Below are positions 45,488 through 60,400 of a DNA stretch of 64,000 nucleotides, piece after piece; the first letter of the stretch is position 1, and every line of letters starts with the position of its first letter. Under the pieces are notes generated by a model. It was not told the origin of the DNA. It did no database searches and saw only the letters and a list, made by a program, of their open reading frames with translations. This DNA comes from Acorus gramineus (lineage: Eukaryota > Streptophyta > Magnoliopsida > Acorales > Acoraceae). Position numbers and translations under genes: made by a program. The stretch lies in assembly GCA_030737835.1 (NCBI GenBank), contig CM060856.1:17959116-18023115 (forward strand), given 5' to 3'.

Positions 45488-48400
45488 TCAGAGAACCCAA
45501 CCCTGCATGAAATTATTCTCGTTGTTACCACCGCGTGACATGGTTGCCTCCTGAGGTACAAATTGGTGGTACCTGTTTTAAAAAAATATGTCTTAGACAA
45601 TGAAACATCAAAAGAGAAGTTGAACATAAGAAGAGAATGCATGCATGCATGCATGGTACGTACCCAATGTGCAAGGTGGGTTCGCATTCCATTGGGTTTG
45701 ATTGAGAGGGTTGCATTGGGAATACATTGTTTGTGACCACAGTAGCAGAATCCCATGATGGTCCCTCCTGGACTCCTCTGAAAGAGACTCCCTCTGCTTC
45801 CAGCTGAAATAGAAGAAAATAAAATAAAATTCAAGATGATGAAATTAAATTTGTTTTTGATTTATGGGATCTCAAGCGTGCGTTAGGGTAACATCTGTAC
45901 CTTGTTTTTGAGCTGCCTGTTAAGGTCCCCAAGCTGGCGTTCCTGCAGATGTGATACAATGCCGAGCATTTAATTTGAATGATACATATATATGAGTTCA
46001 AATATTATTAACATATATAAAAATCCCCGTGTGGAGAAGGAAAAAGTGTGCACAGACATATGCTCATGTTTATTGGAGAAGTATTTTGGTGGGGAGTCGT
46101 TTACACTCATAGAATATTAGGGGTGAATAGAGGTAAAGATTAATGTGTTGTTGATGCTCTGGAATTTAAATGCACATTAACAGAAAGTATCATCCAGCAA
46201 TATATATATATATATATAAACAATGAACAATGGTTCCGTGTTGTCGTCGTCGTTTAAACCACAAGTAAACATTATCATGACATGGCCGTTTCTCGCTTGG
46301 GCTAGTTTGATAATTCTGACTCCAAAAGAGATTTATCATTCTCAAAAATCCAGTTTTGATAGGAACAATTTTGCTTGAGATATTCATGAAAGAACACATG
46401 AATGAGAGATTCTAAATATAATTTTTTTGGGTACTTCAGAGAATGAGAATGAACGCCAAACTAACTCTTAGCTATTCCCAGTCACTTTGTGAGATCAAAC
46501 ACGTTGTGCATTTTTTTAGAAGTCTATACTCTTCTAGGAAAGTATATGCGTTTTTTTTTGGGTCAATAAAGCAAAATTGTATTCCACTATTAACAGCATG
46601 TACAAATAGATAAGTTTTACAAAATTTTCAGACATATCCAAAGCGGAGATAAAAACTAGATGTTGCGAGAGAACAAAGCCAGAGAGCTACCTCTATGCAT
46701 CTGCCGCATCTCTTTCCATTCCTTAGTGGATATCCCCTAAATATCGTGTGAATACAATTAGTAATTGTTTCAACGAAAAGGAGAGAGTGTGTAAAGGAGA
46801 AGCAGAAGTGCTCTAGATTCACTTGAGCTTCTCTCGAATGAAAGGGATCCCACTGTTATCTTTGTCCAGCAGGTGGTTAAGTTCAGGCCAAGCTTAAGAA
46901 CTGAGGAATCTAGTGGTTCCTACTTGGGATTGTCAACTTGCAAGCATGTCAGCAGGGGTATTACCTTCACGATAGATGTGAGATACTTTAAAATCAGCAA
47001 AGGAGTAGCAGTCTACCTTGATAGAGTTGCATACCCTGCATACCTTCCAAAAAACCATATCACTCTTTGTAATCCTATGGACTGCAATCTGGGAGTCACT
47101 TTCCACCCAAAGTTGATGAATCCCCAACTCTATAGTAGCCTTGATGCATTGTCCAATGGCCTATAATTCAAGGAAATTGATGGATCTCTCCGCCGTTCAA
47201 ACCGCCTCTGTTTGAACAAGATTGCCTTGACGGTCCGGAAGCAACTAGCCATACCCAGACCGATCCTCAGATTTTGAACCATTTGTGTTAGCTTTGATCC
47301 AACAAAAATGGGAAGCCACCCAATGAACTTCTTTGGTCTCCATTGTTGGCTTATAAATATTAATGCTAAAGCCATCTCACAATTGGATTAGATCAGGAGT
47401 AAGAATTGCTTTAAGTGAGAGAGGAGCTGATTTTAATTTTTATGTCCCAGAAAATCAGTGAGAGTATAACATCCATTTCTAATGATTGACTTGAAATATT
47501 TGTCAATTTCTCTCCAACCATATGTGCCAAACAGAAGTAAAAAGTGCAGCCTGGATTATCTTCTTTGGGATCTCTGCTTTGAATTTGGAGTCTAGCCAGC
47601 AAATTTTAGGGAGGAGGGATGAAATGTGGCTTTTTGTGGCTCCAGCTTTATGTAATTTTTTTTTCCATAGGAGACAGGGGAACAGACATTGGACAAAGAT
47701 GTGAGTGCTAGTTTCACAACATAAATTACATAGCATGCATGTGAGATCTGTGATGAGATTTTTCCGAAAAAGTCTATCTAGAAGTGGCAGTTTATCTAAA
47801 CAAACAAGCCACAAAGTGAATGCATGTTTTGGTACCTGCGGTCGCTGCTAGATCCAGTCAGACCAATCTTTTTTTCTCCCCATGAATTCTCACAGCTTTC
47901 CAGGCATCTTTGAGATCCAACGAGCCAAATTTTCTAGGATCCCATATGAGTTCATCTTTGTCATGACCTCCAATTTCAATTTATGCGATTTCCTCCCAAA
48001 GGGCTGCAAGATCTACTAGTTGCCTTCTTGGTTTAGTCAATGTATCTTGACTAATGAGTTTGCTAGCCTTCGTGTCAGACATTGGGCCAAAAAGAAGGGG
48101 GAGCCTCTCTCTCCAAGTTGTGCTCAAAGCCTATTGCCATTAAACTATAGGTCTGAGCTCAAATTAATGTTATTCCCATCATAAATAAGATACCTGACAT
48201 GTTGTTTAATCCAGGATTTGGAAGCCAGTATCTTCCTCGAAACCGCAGTACTAGCAGGTCATGGATCCACTGTCCAGATTGATTTCTTCTTTAAATAGTG
48301 GCTGTGAATCCACTTTACTCAAAGACTTTGTTTGTTGGCTGTAATGTCCCAAAAGTGAACACCAGACGCAGCTTGGTTCCAGTTAGATATTCTTTTGATT

Positions 48401-51400
48401 CCAAGTCCTCCCTCTTCTGTTGGTCTGCATACATTGACATGGTGAGAAGTTTTTTTTTCTGGTTTGTCCCACCAGAGGAAGTCTCTGATCATTTTCTCCA
48501 CTTCCTTGATTGACTGTTTTCTTAGGGAGTGAAAAAAGCTCCTGTCCAGTATAAATGTAGGCCTTTAGTATTGTTTTGGCCAATTCTAATCTTTCAACAA
48601 AGGACAGTAATAGGGATTGCCAAGAAAGAAATTTTTTTTACATCTTTACAATTAATGGTTGACAATGAGAATATTTTAGGCCCACGTTCAACAATGGGAG
48701 GCCAAGATATATAACAGAAATGTGGCTTTCCCAATAGATTCAGAAAGATGCTTTGGTTTGGGTCCCTTTGATTAATGAAAACCTGGCCTTTTGAAATATT
48801 AACTTCTAGTCCTGACTCAATAGAAAAGTCATGGAGAAGTGCCTTAAGATTGGTAGTTGTAGTTGGGGAGGAATCCGTAAATAGGAGGATATCATCCACG
48901 AATGCTAGGTGGCTGATTTGAACGTTACCTTTGAGGAATGGACTTTACAATTTGTCCTTGAAGATTCATTAAGTTTTTGAGAGAGACCTTCAAGAGCAAA
49001 GACAAACAATAGAGGGGAGAGTGGGTCTCCTTGTCTGAGGCCGCAATTTGATTCGAAGAATCCACATGGGGAGCCATTGATAAGGACTAAGAAGTAGGGG
49101 AATTGGCCACATTGCTTGATGAGACTAATAAAGGATGCTACAAACCCAAAGTTCTCTAAGATGTTGAATAGGAAAGGCCACCGGAGACTATCAAAGGCTT
49201 TTTGGATGTCGATTTTAATGCATATCCTTCCTTCTACATCTGGGACATTCAAGAATCTCAACAACTCATGAGCAAGTAGAGTGTTGTGGCCTATTTTCCT
49301 CTTCTTTATAAAGGCTGTCTGGTTGTGGCTGAGGATATTTTGTAAGACAGGCTGAAGTCTGTTAGAAATGATCTTGGTGATCCCTTTACAAACAGTGTTG
49401 CACAGTGAGATTGGATGGAACTTATCAAAAGAGGCCGCTTTTAGGGATTTTGGAATGAGAGTAATGAATGCCGCACTCATCTGTTTCAGTAGGTGGCATT
49501 TCAAAAAGAACTAATAAACTACCTGGCAAACCTCCACTTTGACTATGGGCCAAATCGTATGGTAGAAAGCAGCACTAAAACCATCCGGTCTTGGACATGA
49601 AGAAGCCTTCATCTGAAAAAATACAGCCTTGATCTCCTCCTCCTTGACCTCTCGTAACAGATTGCAGTTATCTACATCCAAAACTTGAACATTGAATTGC
49701 CCTTGAGAGATAGGTAGGACAGTTTCCTTGTTCAACAGGTTTATATAGTATTCAACAATTTCTTGATTGATTTCTTGTGGGTCAGACGAGTAGTATCTAT
49801 TTTACAGCTTTAATCTTCGAATCATGTTTTGGGCTTTTCTGTGAGCAATTTTTTAGTAGAAGAATTTGGTATTCGAATATCCAAGCTGAAGCCAATTTGC
49901 TCGGGACTTTTGACGGGCAAAGGATTCCTCTATTTGAGGACTTCCTAAACATGTAGCTTCGCATTGCGTCCTTCTATGATAAAGACAACATATGTCGGAT
50001 TTGTGTGCAAAGTAGATTGAGCTATGTGAAGCTCCTTCTTAACTCCTTCGATCCTCCCCTGAACTGGACCAAGGACTTCCCAATTTCACTTCTTAAGAGC
50101 TAGCTTAGAGCTTTTTAGTTTCTCTTGAAGAATGTACATTGCAGATCCCTGATCCTGTGAGTCCCATGCCGAGTTAACTGTAGAATGAAAAGTGAGATGG
50201 ATGGTCCACATTTGAAAGAACTTGAAAGGAGTAGGTCATCTCTGAAGTTGGGGAATGTGAATGAGTTCCATAGATGAGTTGTCAGACGTGCCTGGAGGAT
50301 GGTAATGCACATAACCTTCCAGAAAACTGCTTATCCAGCTAGAATTTGCAAAAGTACGATCCAATCTACATGCCACTCTATTGTCCTGTTGATTATTCTA
50401 AGATGAGTGATGCCACATGGCTTTCACATCTTGGAGGCATGACCTAGAAATCATTCTATTGAACTTAGATACCCTCCTGCTCTGAATTGGGCGACCCCCA
50501 ATCTTCTCTGAGTCATAATGAACTTTATTAAAATCCCAGTGACCACCCAGGGAGAGGACTAACTAACACCATCCAAGCCTTCAAGATCTGTTCAAAGCAA
50601 TGTCCTTTGCGAAGCCATGTTGGATGCATAGATGAAAGTCACAAGCCATTTCTTGGATTGATCCACCGTAGCTATTTGACAATGCAAGAATTGATCGGAT
50701 TCTTGGAGGCTCCGGACTGTAAGGATGGTTGGATCACAGAGAACCCAAATTCTTCCAATATATGAAATTCTATTCTATGATCAGTAATCAGGCTGAAATC
50801 CCGTCGGATCTTGCTTTTAGCGGACTCTTTAGATGCAGCGTTAACCTTGATTTTCAGTATGACAATAATGGGTGGACTACACATATCAAGAAAATTTTTC
50901 ACTTCCAATTGTTTGGGCCTGCTATTAAGGCCTCTCACATTCAAAATGCAGATGTCAATCATCAAAAAACTATTTACAAGCGGTAATGAGATTATCTGAG
51001 ATTACCAATGAGATTACCTGAGATTACCCCCCCCCCCTACCCTTTGATTGCCTTTCTTGGTGCTATTGATCTTTTTTTTTACCCTTCCCCGTGAGTTCTT
51101 TCTAAAGATGTGAATTTGCGGAATCCTCATCATATTGGGCAGTGATTTTAGGGATTTGGTTCTTGGATTTCTTATTGTGTTGTTTAGAGAGCTGATGATG
51201 CGAGGTGAGTGGAAGTACCAGAGAGAGTCTCTCATCAGCTAGCATGTCTGTAACGATGCCATAAAGATTTGCCTTCTTGGAAGAGTCCTATTGTCCCGTT
51301 CCAAGAGTTTTCAACTCAAATTTTTGTGACTCCTTGTAATTAGAGGATTTTGTGTGAATATTTGAGGTGTGAGCTAATGTATCAGAATATTGAGCAGATG

Positions 51401-54400
51401 TAGGGAGATGAGGAAGTTGCTAGGATCAATATTGGATGCTGGTGAACTGAGGCCTTTGGTCTCCATGCCCTGTAGAGGAGTTTTAGAGGGATTTGAGTTT
51501 TGGACTATGTTGGAAACTGATAATGTAGTTTCAATCTCCTTGCCCTTCAGGGAGAGTTCAGAGGAATTGGGGTGTTGAACTGAGTTGGGAACAGTTGATG
51601 AATCATGAGTTGGTTGAGGAGCTTGAATATTGCTATCAGGGGCCAAAAGAGGAGTGGATGAAGGGGTGAGAAATGTTACCCTGTCGGCATTGCTACCAGG
51701 TCTCAAATGAGGGAGGAGGAAAGGGGCAGGAGCTACAATTGCAGTAGGCACATCTTTTTTAGTATTAGAGTTACATGGAAAATCTTTCTTACATGCAGAT
51801 TTTTGCTTCCCACACATTGCATCATCATGACCATATGTGGCACAAACAAAACACGCAACTGGCTTCTAGTCATGGAGGACATGAAGATATTCCTTTTCAT
51901 ATTACATTGGACACAAACCAGATCTGGCAAAGGGTCTCCTGCCTGTACCTCAACAAAATCCCGAGCAAAGGTGATATGAGTTCTCATTCTAGTGGGGGTG
52001 TCCAGGAAGAGAGGAGTACCTATCAAGCTAGCCCCTTTGCTGATTTCTGTTGGAGTCCACATATTCAATGGCAGGTTGAGAAGTTTGATCTAGATTGGGA
52101 TGGAAGTGAGCCAAGCTTACTCAAGCCGGACCTCTGGATGCCATTTTTGAATAATAAAAGGGTGATTCGCCATTGTCCATGACCCCCCCTTCAAGAACAG
52201 CCACCATATCTTCTTCCAGGTTAAACTGAACAAAATAAAAAACCCATTCCCTTGTAACAACAGCTTGAGTTCTCCCTTTGGCTTCCATAACTTCTTAAGG
52301 AATTGAAGAAATGGGATGTAGACTGGGATCTTGTCCACCACATACCCCACTATGGAGTTTGACCATGCTTCCTCTACCCGTGCCTGGTTTTCCTCATTAA
52401 TATCAGCAAATTCCTCCCCATCCTCTTCCTGAGGAGCATAATATGGGACTGAGGTATTTCTTACTGCTGTCGGGCGTTTTGAGAAGAGTGAACCCAGCTG
52501 AGAGGGGATGTCACCACAGGGGGAAGGGAGGAGGCGGGCCCTTGCTTTTACTTCTACTACTTCGAGTGGAACTTGGGTTCGCTGGCCCTCGGCTTCTACC
52601 CCTTTGACGAGGGAGAGGGGGAAAATCGTTGCTTACCTTGGATGTTGAGCCATTTTTGGAGGAGGGCACAAAGTGTGCATCCACCATAGGAGCCTTCAAA
52701 GAAGGAGTTGGAAGAAGTGGTGGGGGAATGTTCACCATGTTATTTCAAATAGATCCAGCCAAAGAAGCAGTAGAGGCATTTGGGGATGTATTGGGTTGAG
52801 GAGGTGTTTGTGCAGGGGTGGAGGAAGAAGAGGGGGCCAATGGGGGTTTAGAGGGTATCAAATAAGACGATATCAAATCAGAGCCGGTTGTCCACCCTCC
52901 ACCAAGGGAGGAGGGAGAGGATCCGGGGGAGATGCTGGTGAGTCCGGCATCCCCGGCATCAGGTGGTAGAGTTAGGTTGGGGGAGTTGGTAGGTAAGGTT
53001 TCAGGTGGTAGGTTGGGTTTGGGGGTTTGATAGGTAGAGTTTAGTCGTATCTTGTATAATGTAATTGCACAGTTTTGAAAAGCATATGCATTGAGAAAAA
53101 GTGAAATATATAATCAAATATATTGAATGCACATAGTTTTATGTTTATTCATAATAAAGTATATATTGACAAAGTAGTGTGCATACTCTATTAGGGATTT
53201 CAGATACTCAATTTGATAATGTGACATTGTCTATGAGTGCAAGACGTGGTGGGGAAACCCTAATGGTTGTGCCTCCACTGTGACATTTATTAACTGGAAG
53301 TTATTAGAGGAAAATAGGCAATATTCTCGAAGATAAAAAAGAAATTTGAGAGGATAATCAAGGTAGTCTGACTACAATGAGGAACTTGATTTGAAACAAC
53401 CCCATGATGAAGGAAATCATCTAGGTGTTGAACTTTTTTTTTGAAGAAAGATAGATGTTTGTTACCAATTTCATTACTGAATTCGAATTACAAATTCTGA
53501 AAGGAGAGATAATAGACATAGAAACAAAACAAAGATAAGGGGGATAAGAACCCTACAAGCAAACAAACGAACCTAGGCCACGGAAGTCACCCAAACCCGG
53601 GAACCAGTGGAACATCCGCGTTTTCGCCACTCACCCCACAGTGATCAAATTCTCACCTCGGAAGTGAACATCTACCGCTTTCACGATGTATCTGGGTGTT
53701 GAACTTGACACGAAACTTGATATGATATGATAAATTCTTCAATTAATTAGGGTCTAGGATCTAGGGAAACCTAGCTCAATGATCTGACTTGCAATCACAT
53801 GGTTGGTGACCCTTACTAATCTCTCTTTCTATTTGTAGAATAGAGAACCCTCGACTAAGTAAACATGGCCTCCTTAATTGGGAGAGGTAGTATGCAATAC
53901 TTTTATAAATTACATATATTGCATCTACTACTAGTTTGGATCCTATACCCTTTTTTAGTAGACCGTAGGAGAAACTCTTTACTGATGGCTTTTGGGGTTT
54001 ATACTCATGGTTTTCTTTGTTTGTGTACAATAAATTTTTGATAAGAGTTTCATTCAATAAAATAAAAATACATTTCTAAATGATATGAGACTAGAATGAT
54101 AAAAACATGGATATAATTAAATTGTTTTCTAAAATTTTTCTCATCGCTAACATGAAAATCACATTGTAATTATTTTTATGTGGGTACAAAGAAACAACGA
54201 TAATGAGTACTAGTTTTTTAAACTGTAACACATATAAAAAATCATACAAACTATATGGATATTTAGATGCTGAATATACTAAGTACACCAAAATTCATAA
54301 AATAAAAATTTGTTGGATCTTTAGATTCAATAACTATCCATTTGTTGAACTTTTTAATATTCAGATAAGTTTGGAGTATTTTGTGTTCCGAAGGTACCTT

Positions 54401-57400
54401 TTGGTAGCGAACTATGATGCAGACACATTGTTAATTCATTCAGTCCATGGCAGATACTCTATGTATAAGATGTGCTGATGCGGTTGATATAATTGAGAAT
54501 AATATGAATGAGATAGAACAAAACATGTGGCCTCATAATCTAACAATCTTTTGAGATAAACCCAAATTCAGAGGCAGTAAAAATTCAGAACATAATATTA
54601 AATTATTATATGAAACTTCATAAACAAAATTGTACCTTTTTCCTCAGCTCTTCCATCTCCTCTAGCATCAGTTGTGTCTGAGTAAAGGAACAATATCTTA
54701 ATATGTTTGTGTTTCATCTTTGTAGTAATGATCATATCAATTTAGCACTCAATTTGAACTAGACGATTAGGAATCATAATCTAGGTTTTGATTAAATTTA
54801 ATAGAAAATTGTCAGTAAATAGAGCTTCATCTTTGTAGTAAATCATCATATCAAATTAGCACTTAATTTCATTACCTTTCTTTGCCTGGTTTGAGTGAGA
54901 GCTGTTTCAAGTTGTCGTTCCAATTGTTGTAGTTCTTTGACACTTAGTGGACCAAGGTCTTCTCCAAGCAAATTTCTTCAAACAGAAAAAAAAATTTATG
55001 ATATCATATGGATGAACTCAGACGCTCATATTATTAGATTAAATTAATCTCCTTGAACAAATGTAAGTCAGGTGCTTTAGGTTATGTGAATGCGGATGCT
55101 TTGAATCAAGAATAACCTTTGCGATCTCAGCAGTGACTCGTATTTTGCTTTTAATTTGGAGACTTCCTGGTACCAATTCTGCAATTATATAAGCATTTAC
55201 AATATTAGTTATAGAAACCCAATCTGTCATATAAATTAAAAAAATGAAAAAAAAACTTCCATAAAACCAAATTGCATGTTAAACAGGATTAAATTAAAAA
55301 AAACATGACAATTGTACAACAAAAAATTAGTTAAATGCTTACAAGCACGTAACCTTTCAATCATAATTACAGCCATTATTTGCCTTGTTGGTCATATTAA
55401 TGAAATGTTGTTAACACGATGATTACATGTTGGATCTCCATTAACAGAAAAGCTTGAGCAATATTTGATTCAGAACCCATACGAAATAGGCTATACGCAA
55501 TACTTATTTGTAGCCCGCGCATAGTCCTTGATAAAAGCTTTGTTAAAATAAAGCATTTAAACATTTTTTTGTTTTTTGTTTTTTTGTAGAAGTGGGCATA
55601 ACTGTTCATTGGAGTATATATAATTCATTTTATTTGAAACTATATGATTTCGTTATACGTACATAAACTTTTGGAGAAATCAAAGTAGTATGTCTGTCCC
55701 TGGTATTATAAAAAATAAAAGGATACATGTTTAACCTTTCTAAATACATTAAGGAAATGCCTATTTGGAATGTCAGCTCCAGCAACTGCTGCTTCATGGG
55801 TTTGGAGGAAGAAGCTAAAAAATGGGCGCTTGGCTAGACCTCGCATCCTACGGCGTGCTGATGATCACTGACAAACAAACCTTTTTTTTTGTTATGGTTA
55901 CATGATGGGAAGCTACTATAGGAGACATCAGGGAACTGCACCTTAGGTTTTCTGCCCAATCTTCTGATAGTATTCTAATCAGCAATGGTAATTGGAAACT
56001 CATCCATCATGATTGAACTAGAAGCAAGACACTACAGGAGCAACCCAAACAAGTCCAGTTCTTCCATTACAGAAGTTCAGGTACAATTGTCTAGACTATT
56101 GAGGCGCATGGGGTGAGCTGGTGTAACCTCAGTTGGGGAAAGGTAATGTCCCCAAAGCATTCCTTCACAACATGGGAAGCCCATTCCTTAACTCAGACAA
56201 CAACACTTGGGAATAACTATCTTGTGCCCTCTATATATATCAGAAGTAGAAACTACTACAGTCACCTATTTTGCAAAGTCTATGGGGTGCAGTAGGATCA
56301 TATGTGAAATTGATTCGAAAAGGTTGTGGCCTGGGCAAAAGGAAAAGGGTCACCACCATGGACTGTTCTTTGAAGCATGCAGGAGTTCACTCACACTCAG
56401 TTATTCAAAGCTTCCAATTCTGCATATCAATCGTGAAGGGAACGGCCTGGCTGATTATTTAGCTCGGCATCATCAAGTCCCGGGTGTAGTACTACAATCA
56501 AATCACACCAATAAAATGAAGACATGAAGGAGCTCAAGCACGAAGACAGGATAGGCACTATTCATACTGTAACCCGTTGAGATCTGTCCACTGACCCTCT
56601 ATAGTACTATATGAGTGGATTAAATGACCAAGTGTAATCTCAAGCAATAAAAGTCAGAGGTGATAGGAAAAGCACATTGGCATTTCTAATGTTGGTGATC
56701 TTAATATTTGCTGGAGGATTTCTCATCCTTTACTGCATACGTTTTGGTAATAGATTTATTTTATTAGAAAAAAAAAGGAAAAAAACTACTAATTATCAAA
56801 GCATAGAGCGTTTGATGGACCGAGTCCTTATGGTAATACAACCACAATAACCCCCTCATATTGTTTTAGGTTTGCTTTGTGACTCACTCCTAATGGACCA
56901 AAATTATCACTCATGTATATCAACTTGATATATCCCATATTTCTTGTCCATTGTTACATGTTATTATTTGTAAATGAATTCGTAAAAAACATTTGTTAGA
57001 AGTTATTTTGGAGAAGCAATATAAGAAAAAGATGATTGTATACTTAATTGAGTATATGATGATGAAAAAAATAAATAAGAAAGCAAAGGATGCATGTGCT
57101 CAGACCTGAACTTCGCGATCGGCGGCATTGTTATCTTGAGGATTGTAGGAGCAACGTTGGTATCTCTCTAAGGTTTTGCTCAATCTAATTAGAACATAAA
57201 AAACGGCACAATTTCATTAATGAAATAAAGCAACTTCAATTCAAAATGCATTTTTTCTTGTAATAGAAAAAATTAATTACCAAGAAAAAAGAAGTTTACA
57301 AAGAAGCCTTCTATCTTGATCGGTTAGTCATCATTTGTTATAAATTAAAATAATTACTCTTGCAAAGCAAATATCTAACTTGTCAAAATAGGGGATATGC

Positions 57401-60400
57401 ATGATACAGTTCAGCATGGAGAAATAAACTAGCCCTCATTCATAAAGTCAGGTTTTTCCTTTCATAGTCACTATTAAAACTTCTCCAAAAATTTGGTATA
57501 TGGCATTGGAATTTGGAATAGCACAATAAATAAACTTCATTCGTTAGGGTTCCTAAATTGCTAAGGTTAAATCATAGCACATGCAGAATTATAATACAAA
57601 CACAACCAAGCAAAAAACCCATAGAAGAAGAAATTTACGTGGTTCAACAAAATTATCTATGTCTATAGAGAGATGAATAATTGATTCACTGTCAATCAGT
57701 AATACAAAATACAATGTTTCTTGATATCCCTCCTCACTGCCACCCCTTTCTCTCAAAATGAGCATGAGCAACCGTCTTTATTGAAAATTACAAATATACA
57801 AAAAGAGATTTAGGGACAGACTAAGGGGATTCGCCCAATGGTTTGTTTACTAGACACATATTTACATAAGAAGACTAGACATATAGATGATTCATTCTTT
57901 AGAATGAATGAACTATTTGAAGACAAAACATAGAATGAAATTGCTCCCAAGACATCAAATAATGGAGGAACAAGTGGAAGAGTTTGACAACATCATGGGG
58001 ATGCAGTGTAGCCCGGACTACATTTCCCTCCCAACAGCAATTATGGGAGCTTTTTTCTAGTCCACCACCCCTTTCTTTCTTTTTAATTGTAAATCCCTCT
58101 TTTTTGTATACTGTACAGTTTTGAAAGAAATATAGATTTACTTTTTACCCTAACAAAAAAAAAAAAAAAAACATCATGGGGAGATGACCATAGTGTCTTA
58201 TATGAGGAAAGCTTGTGTCTTTGATGCTTTATGTAGTTTCTTACTCTCAACAAGGTTCTTACCAAAATCAACCGTTCAAAATAGGCAAATGATGATAATG
58301 TTACTTGTGCTCTTTGTGAAATGAAAGAGAAATCGAAAGAGTACCTCTTCTTTGTGTTCTGTTAATTAAAATTTGGGAGAAGGTGGGCTTGACACTTGAA
58401 TTTTGGTACCCCTTTAATGAGATGGAGGAGATGTGACATTGGTTCTAGAGGAAGTGTGGCCAAAGAGATGTCTGGAACAACCTTGCAAAATGCCAATGAC
58501 TTGTCCATCAACCAGTGTGTTTTAAGTATTTGGATCATCTGCAATGAATTTTTTTTTTTCAATACAAGAGGTTTATGTGAAAATACTTAGACAATGATAT
58601 CCTCTAGCCTTAGGGATTGTGTTAAGATGATTCTTAGAGTGAATACTCTATCTGTCATGCGCAATCGGTGCAATTGATGGTTTAGCGATGGGTTGGCGAA
58701 CCTTGTCCATCGTGATATCTATCTTTTCTTATTTTTTTCGTGTTTTCCTTTCATCTTTGCATCTTTATTAATAAGATTATTCTTATAACTTCTTCCTCCC
58801 CTTCCCCCCTCACCCGCCCCAGCCAAAAAAAAAAAACTCAAGAAAATATAAAGAAAATATCTCAAGTTCCTTACACAATTCTTTTTTATATGAAAGTTAA
58901 TAGTTTAAGTTCAAAAACCTAAATTTCAAAACAAAAGATTATTATAGAGATTCCTCTTGTTAATATTCAAATATAAGATCATTGATTGGAACTTGATGAT
59001 CATATGATGGACGATATATCACTAGTCAAATGAAAATTTTGAAAAATAGGTGACTTATCAAAGTATCATATTGTTCAAATGTTTGTGTTGAACTCTGATA
59101 TCTCGTATGATAACGAAAAAAAAATTCTTTTTTGAAGCAAATGGTAGGCTTTCGCTCTCTAAAAAACAAAAAATCTTATATACTTATTTCTAGTTCAAAA
59201 ACTGAAAAGCATATATATAAAAGAGAATTTCCAATGAGCTGTTAATAAAATTTATTTCATGAAGATTATGGAATTTGTTAGGTAGATTATCATAACTATG
59301 CTAAATATTTGATCATTGTGGTATAATGGTGAACATTAATTTACATATAAATTATAAATTATTACAAAAATACAGAGGGGCAGTTTAATATTCATTCTCA
59401 TTTTCCTTTTATTCAAATTCCCAGTAAATGATGTATAGAATCTTTCATTCATGTACTTATTCATGACATATCAAGCAAAAAAGAATTTCATTTCTTATTC
59501 TTATGGAAATCTATGAGAATAGAATTCCTAAATGATGCCATATAACTTGATCCACAATTTTTTAGGCAAGATGGGAATTATATAAGAGCTTGTCACTCTT
59601 TATATGTTGAACATGTCAAAACTACTTCAATTTCCACTGGTAGCTGGTGATAAATCATGGAATCAATGTATTAAAAAATCCTAAATCCATATGGATAAGG
59701 TATTAGGATCACACACATTATTGAAAGCCTTTTAATCGATGGTCTACAAGTAATGAGCCATATATATTTTGATGTCACTGATGTGATCTCCAGAGGCCTT
59801 AATAGAAGGGAAAAACACCTTTTAAGGAATCCATTAAAAATGTACTCCATGTATGTCTCAATTTTTGTTGTTGTTTGTATGACTCATTGGGTTATTCTTA
59901 ACCTAAATATCAATCAACCAAAAAGCCAACTAAAAGGAAGAATGTTTTTAGATATAAAAGATTCGTGCTTCATGCTTTAATGCCCCGATAGGATCCAAGA
60001 ATTTCTAGACAAATAATGAACTTTAACGTTGCAAATTAATTACAACAAAGACTTGTACGGCTACTCGAAGAGAAGCATAAAACATTTCCATTTGCAGAGA
60101 TGCATTTTTTATTTAAAACTTTAAATAATTTTAGAGGAAGGTAATGAAATTGTGTGTCCTCCAAGATATTTAAGATAATCACTGCTCAGCTCATGCAAGA
60201 CTAAAACGAATAGTTCACATAAATCAATATAAATTACTTGCACTTAAAAAAAGACGATAAAACCCTAGAATATTATACAGATAATGTCATTCTCTGTTCC
60301 CTACCCAAAAATAATATAAAATGTTTTTTTTTCTAAACAATTATAGGTGTTCCTTAGTTCACCATATATTAAAATATAAAAAAAACACTTAATTTCAATT

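Larger units (their letters stand above)
46551..53078 (-). mobile_element. Decayed, nearly full-length LINE (plant L1-type with RNase H)
   Basis: Read on the minus strand, it runs in the order ORF1, endonuclease, reverse transcriptase, zf-RVT, RNase H, 3'UTR and poly(A) (T-run at 46551-46559). The 5' border is uncertain. The flanks aaagtatatgcg (before the T-run) and aaagcatatgca (53077-53088) are a possible mutated target duplication. Many stops and frameshifts are present. It sits in sense orientation in intron 5 of the AGL6-like gene. Confidence 0.82.
45943..54635 (-). other. AGL6-like intron 5
   Basis: An 8.7-kb intron. It contains a (TA)n run near 46199-46217, the LINE at 46551-53078 and a 254-bp retroinsertion at 53436-53689. 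The remaining parts, about 45943-46550 and 53710-54635, show nothing recognisable. Confidence 0.85.

Noticed and set aside
45355-45834. 159-residue minus-strand frame
   Set aside because: Reads through AGL6-like exon 7 in the wrong frame and its introns; the spliced model explains the region.
57540-57845. Possible solo LTR or retroelement edge with a tttacgtggttcaac block
   Set aside because: No TG..CA borders or target duplication could be set, so no separate element was called.
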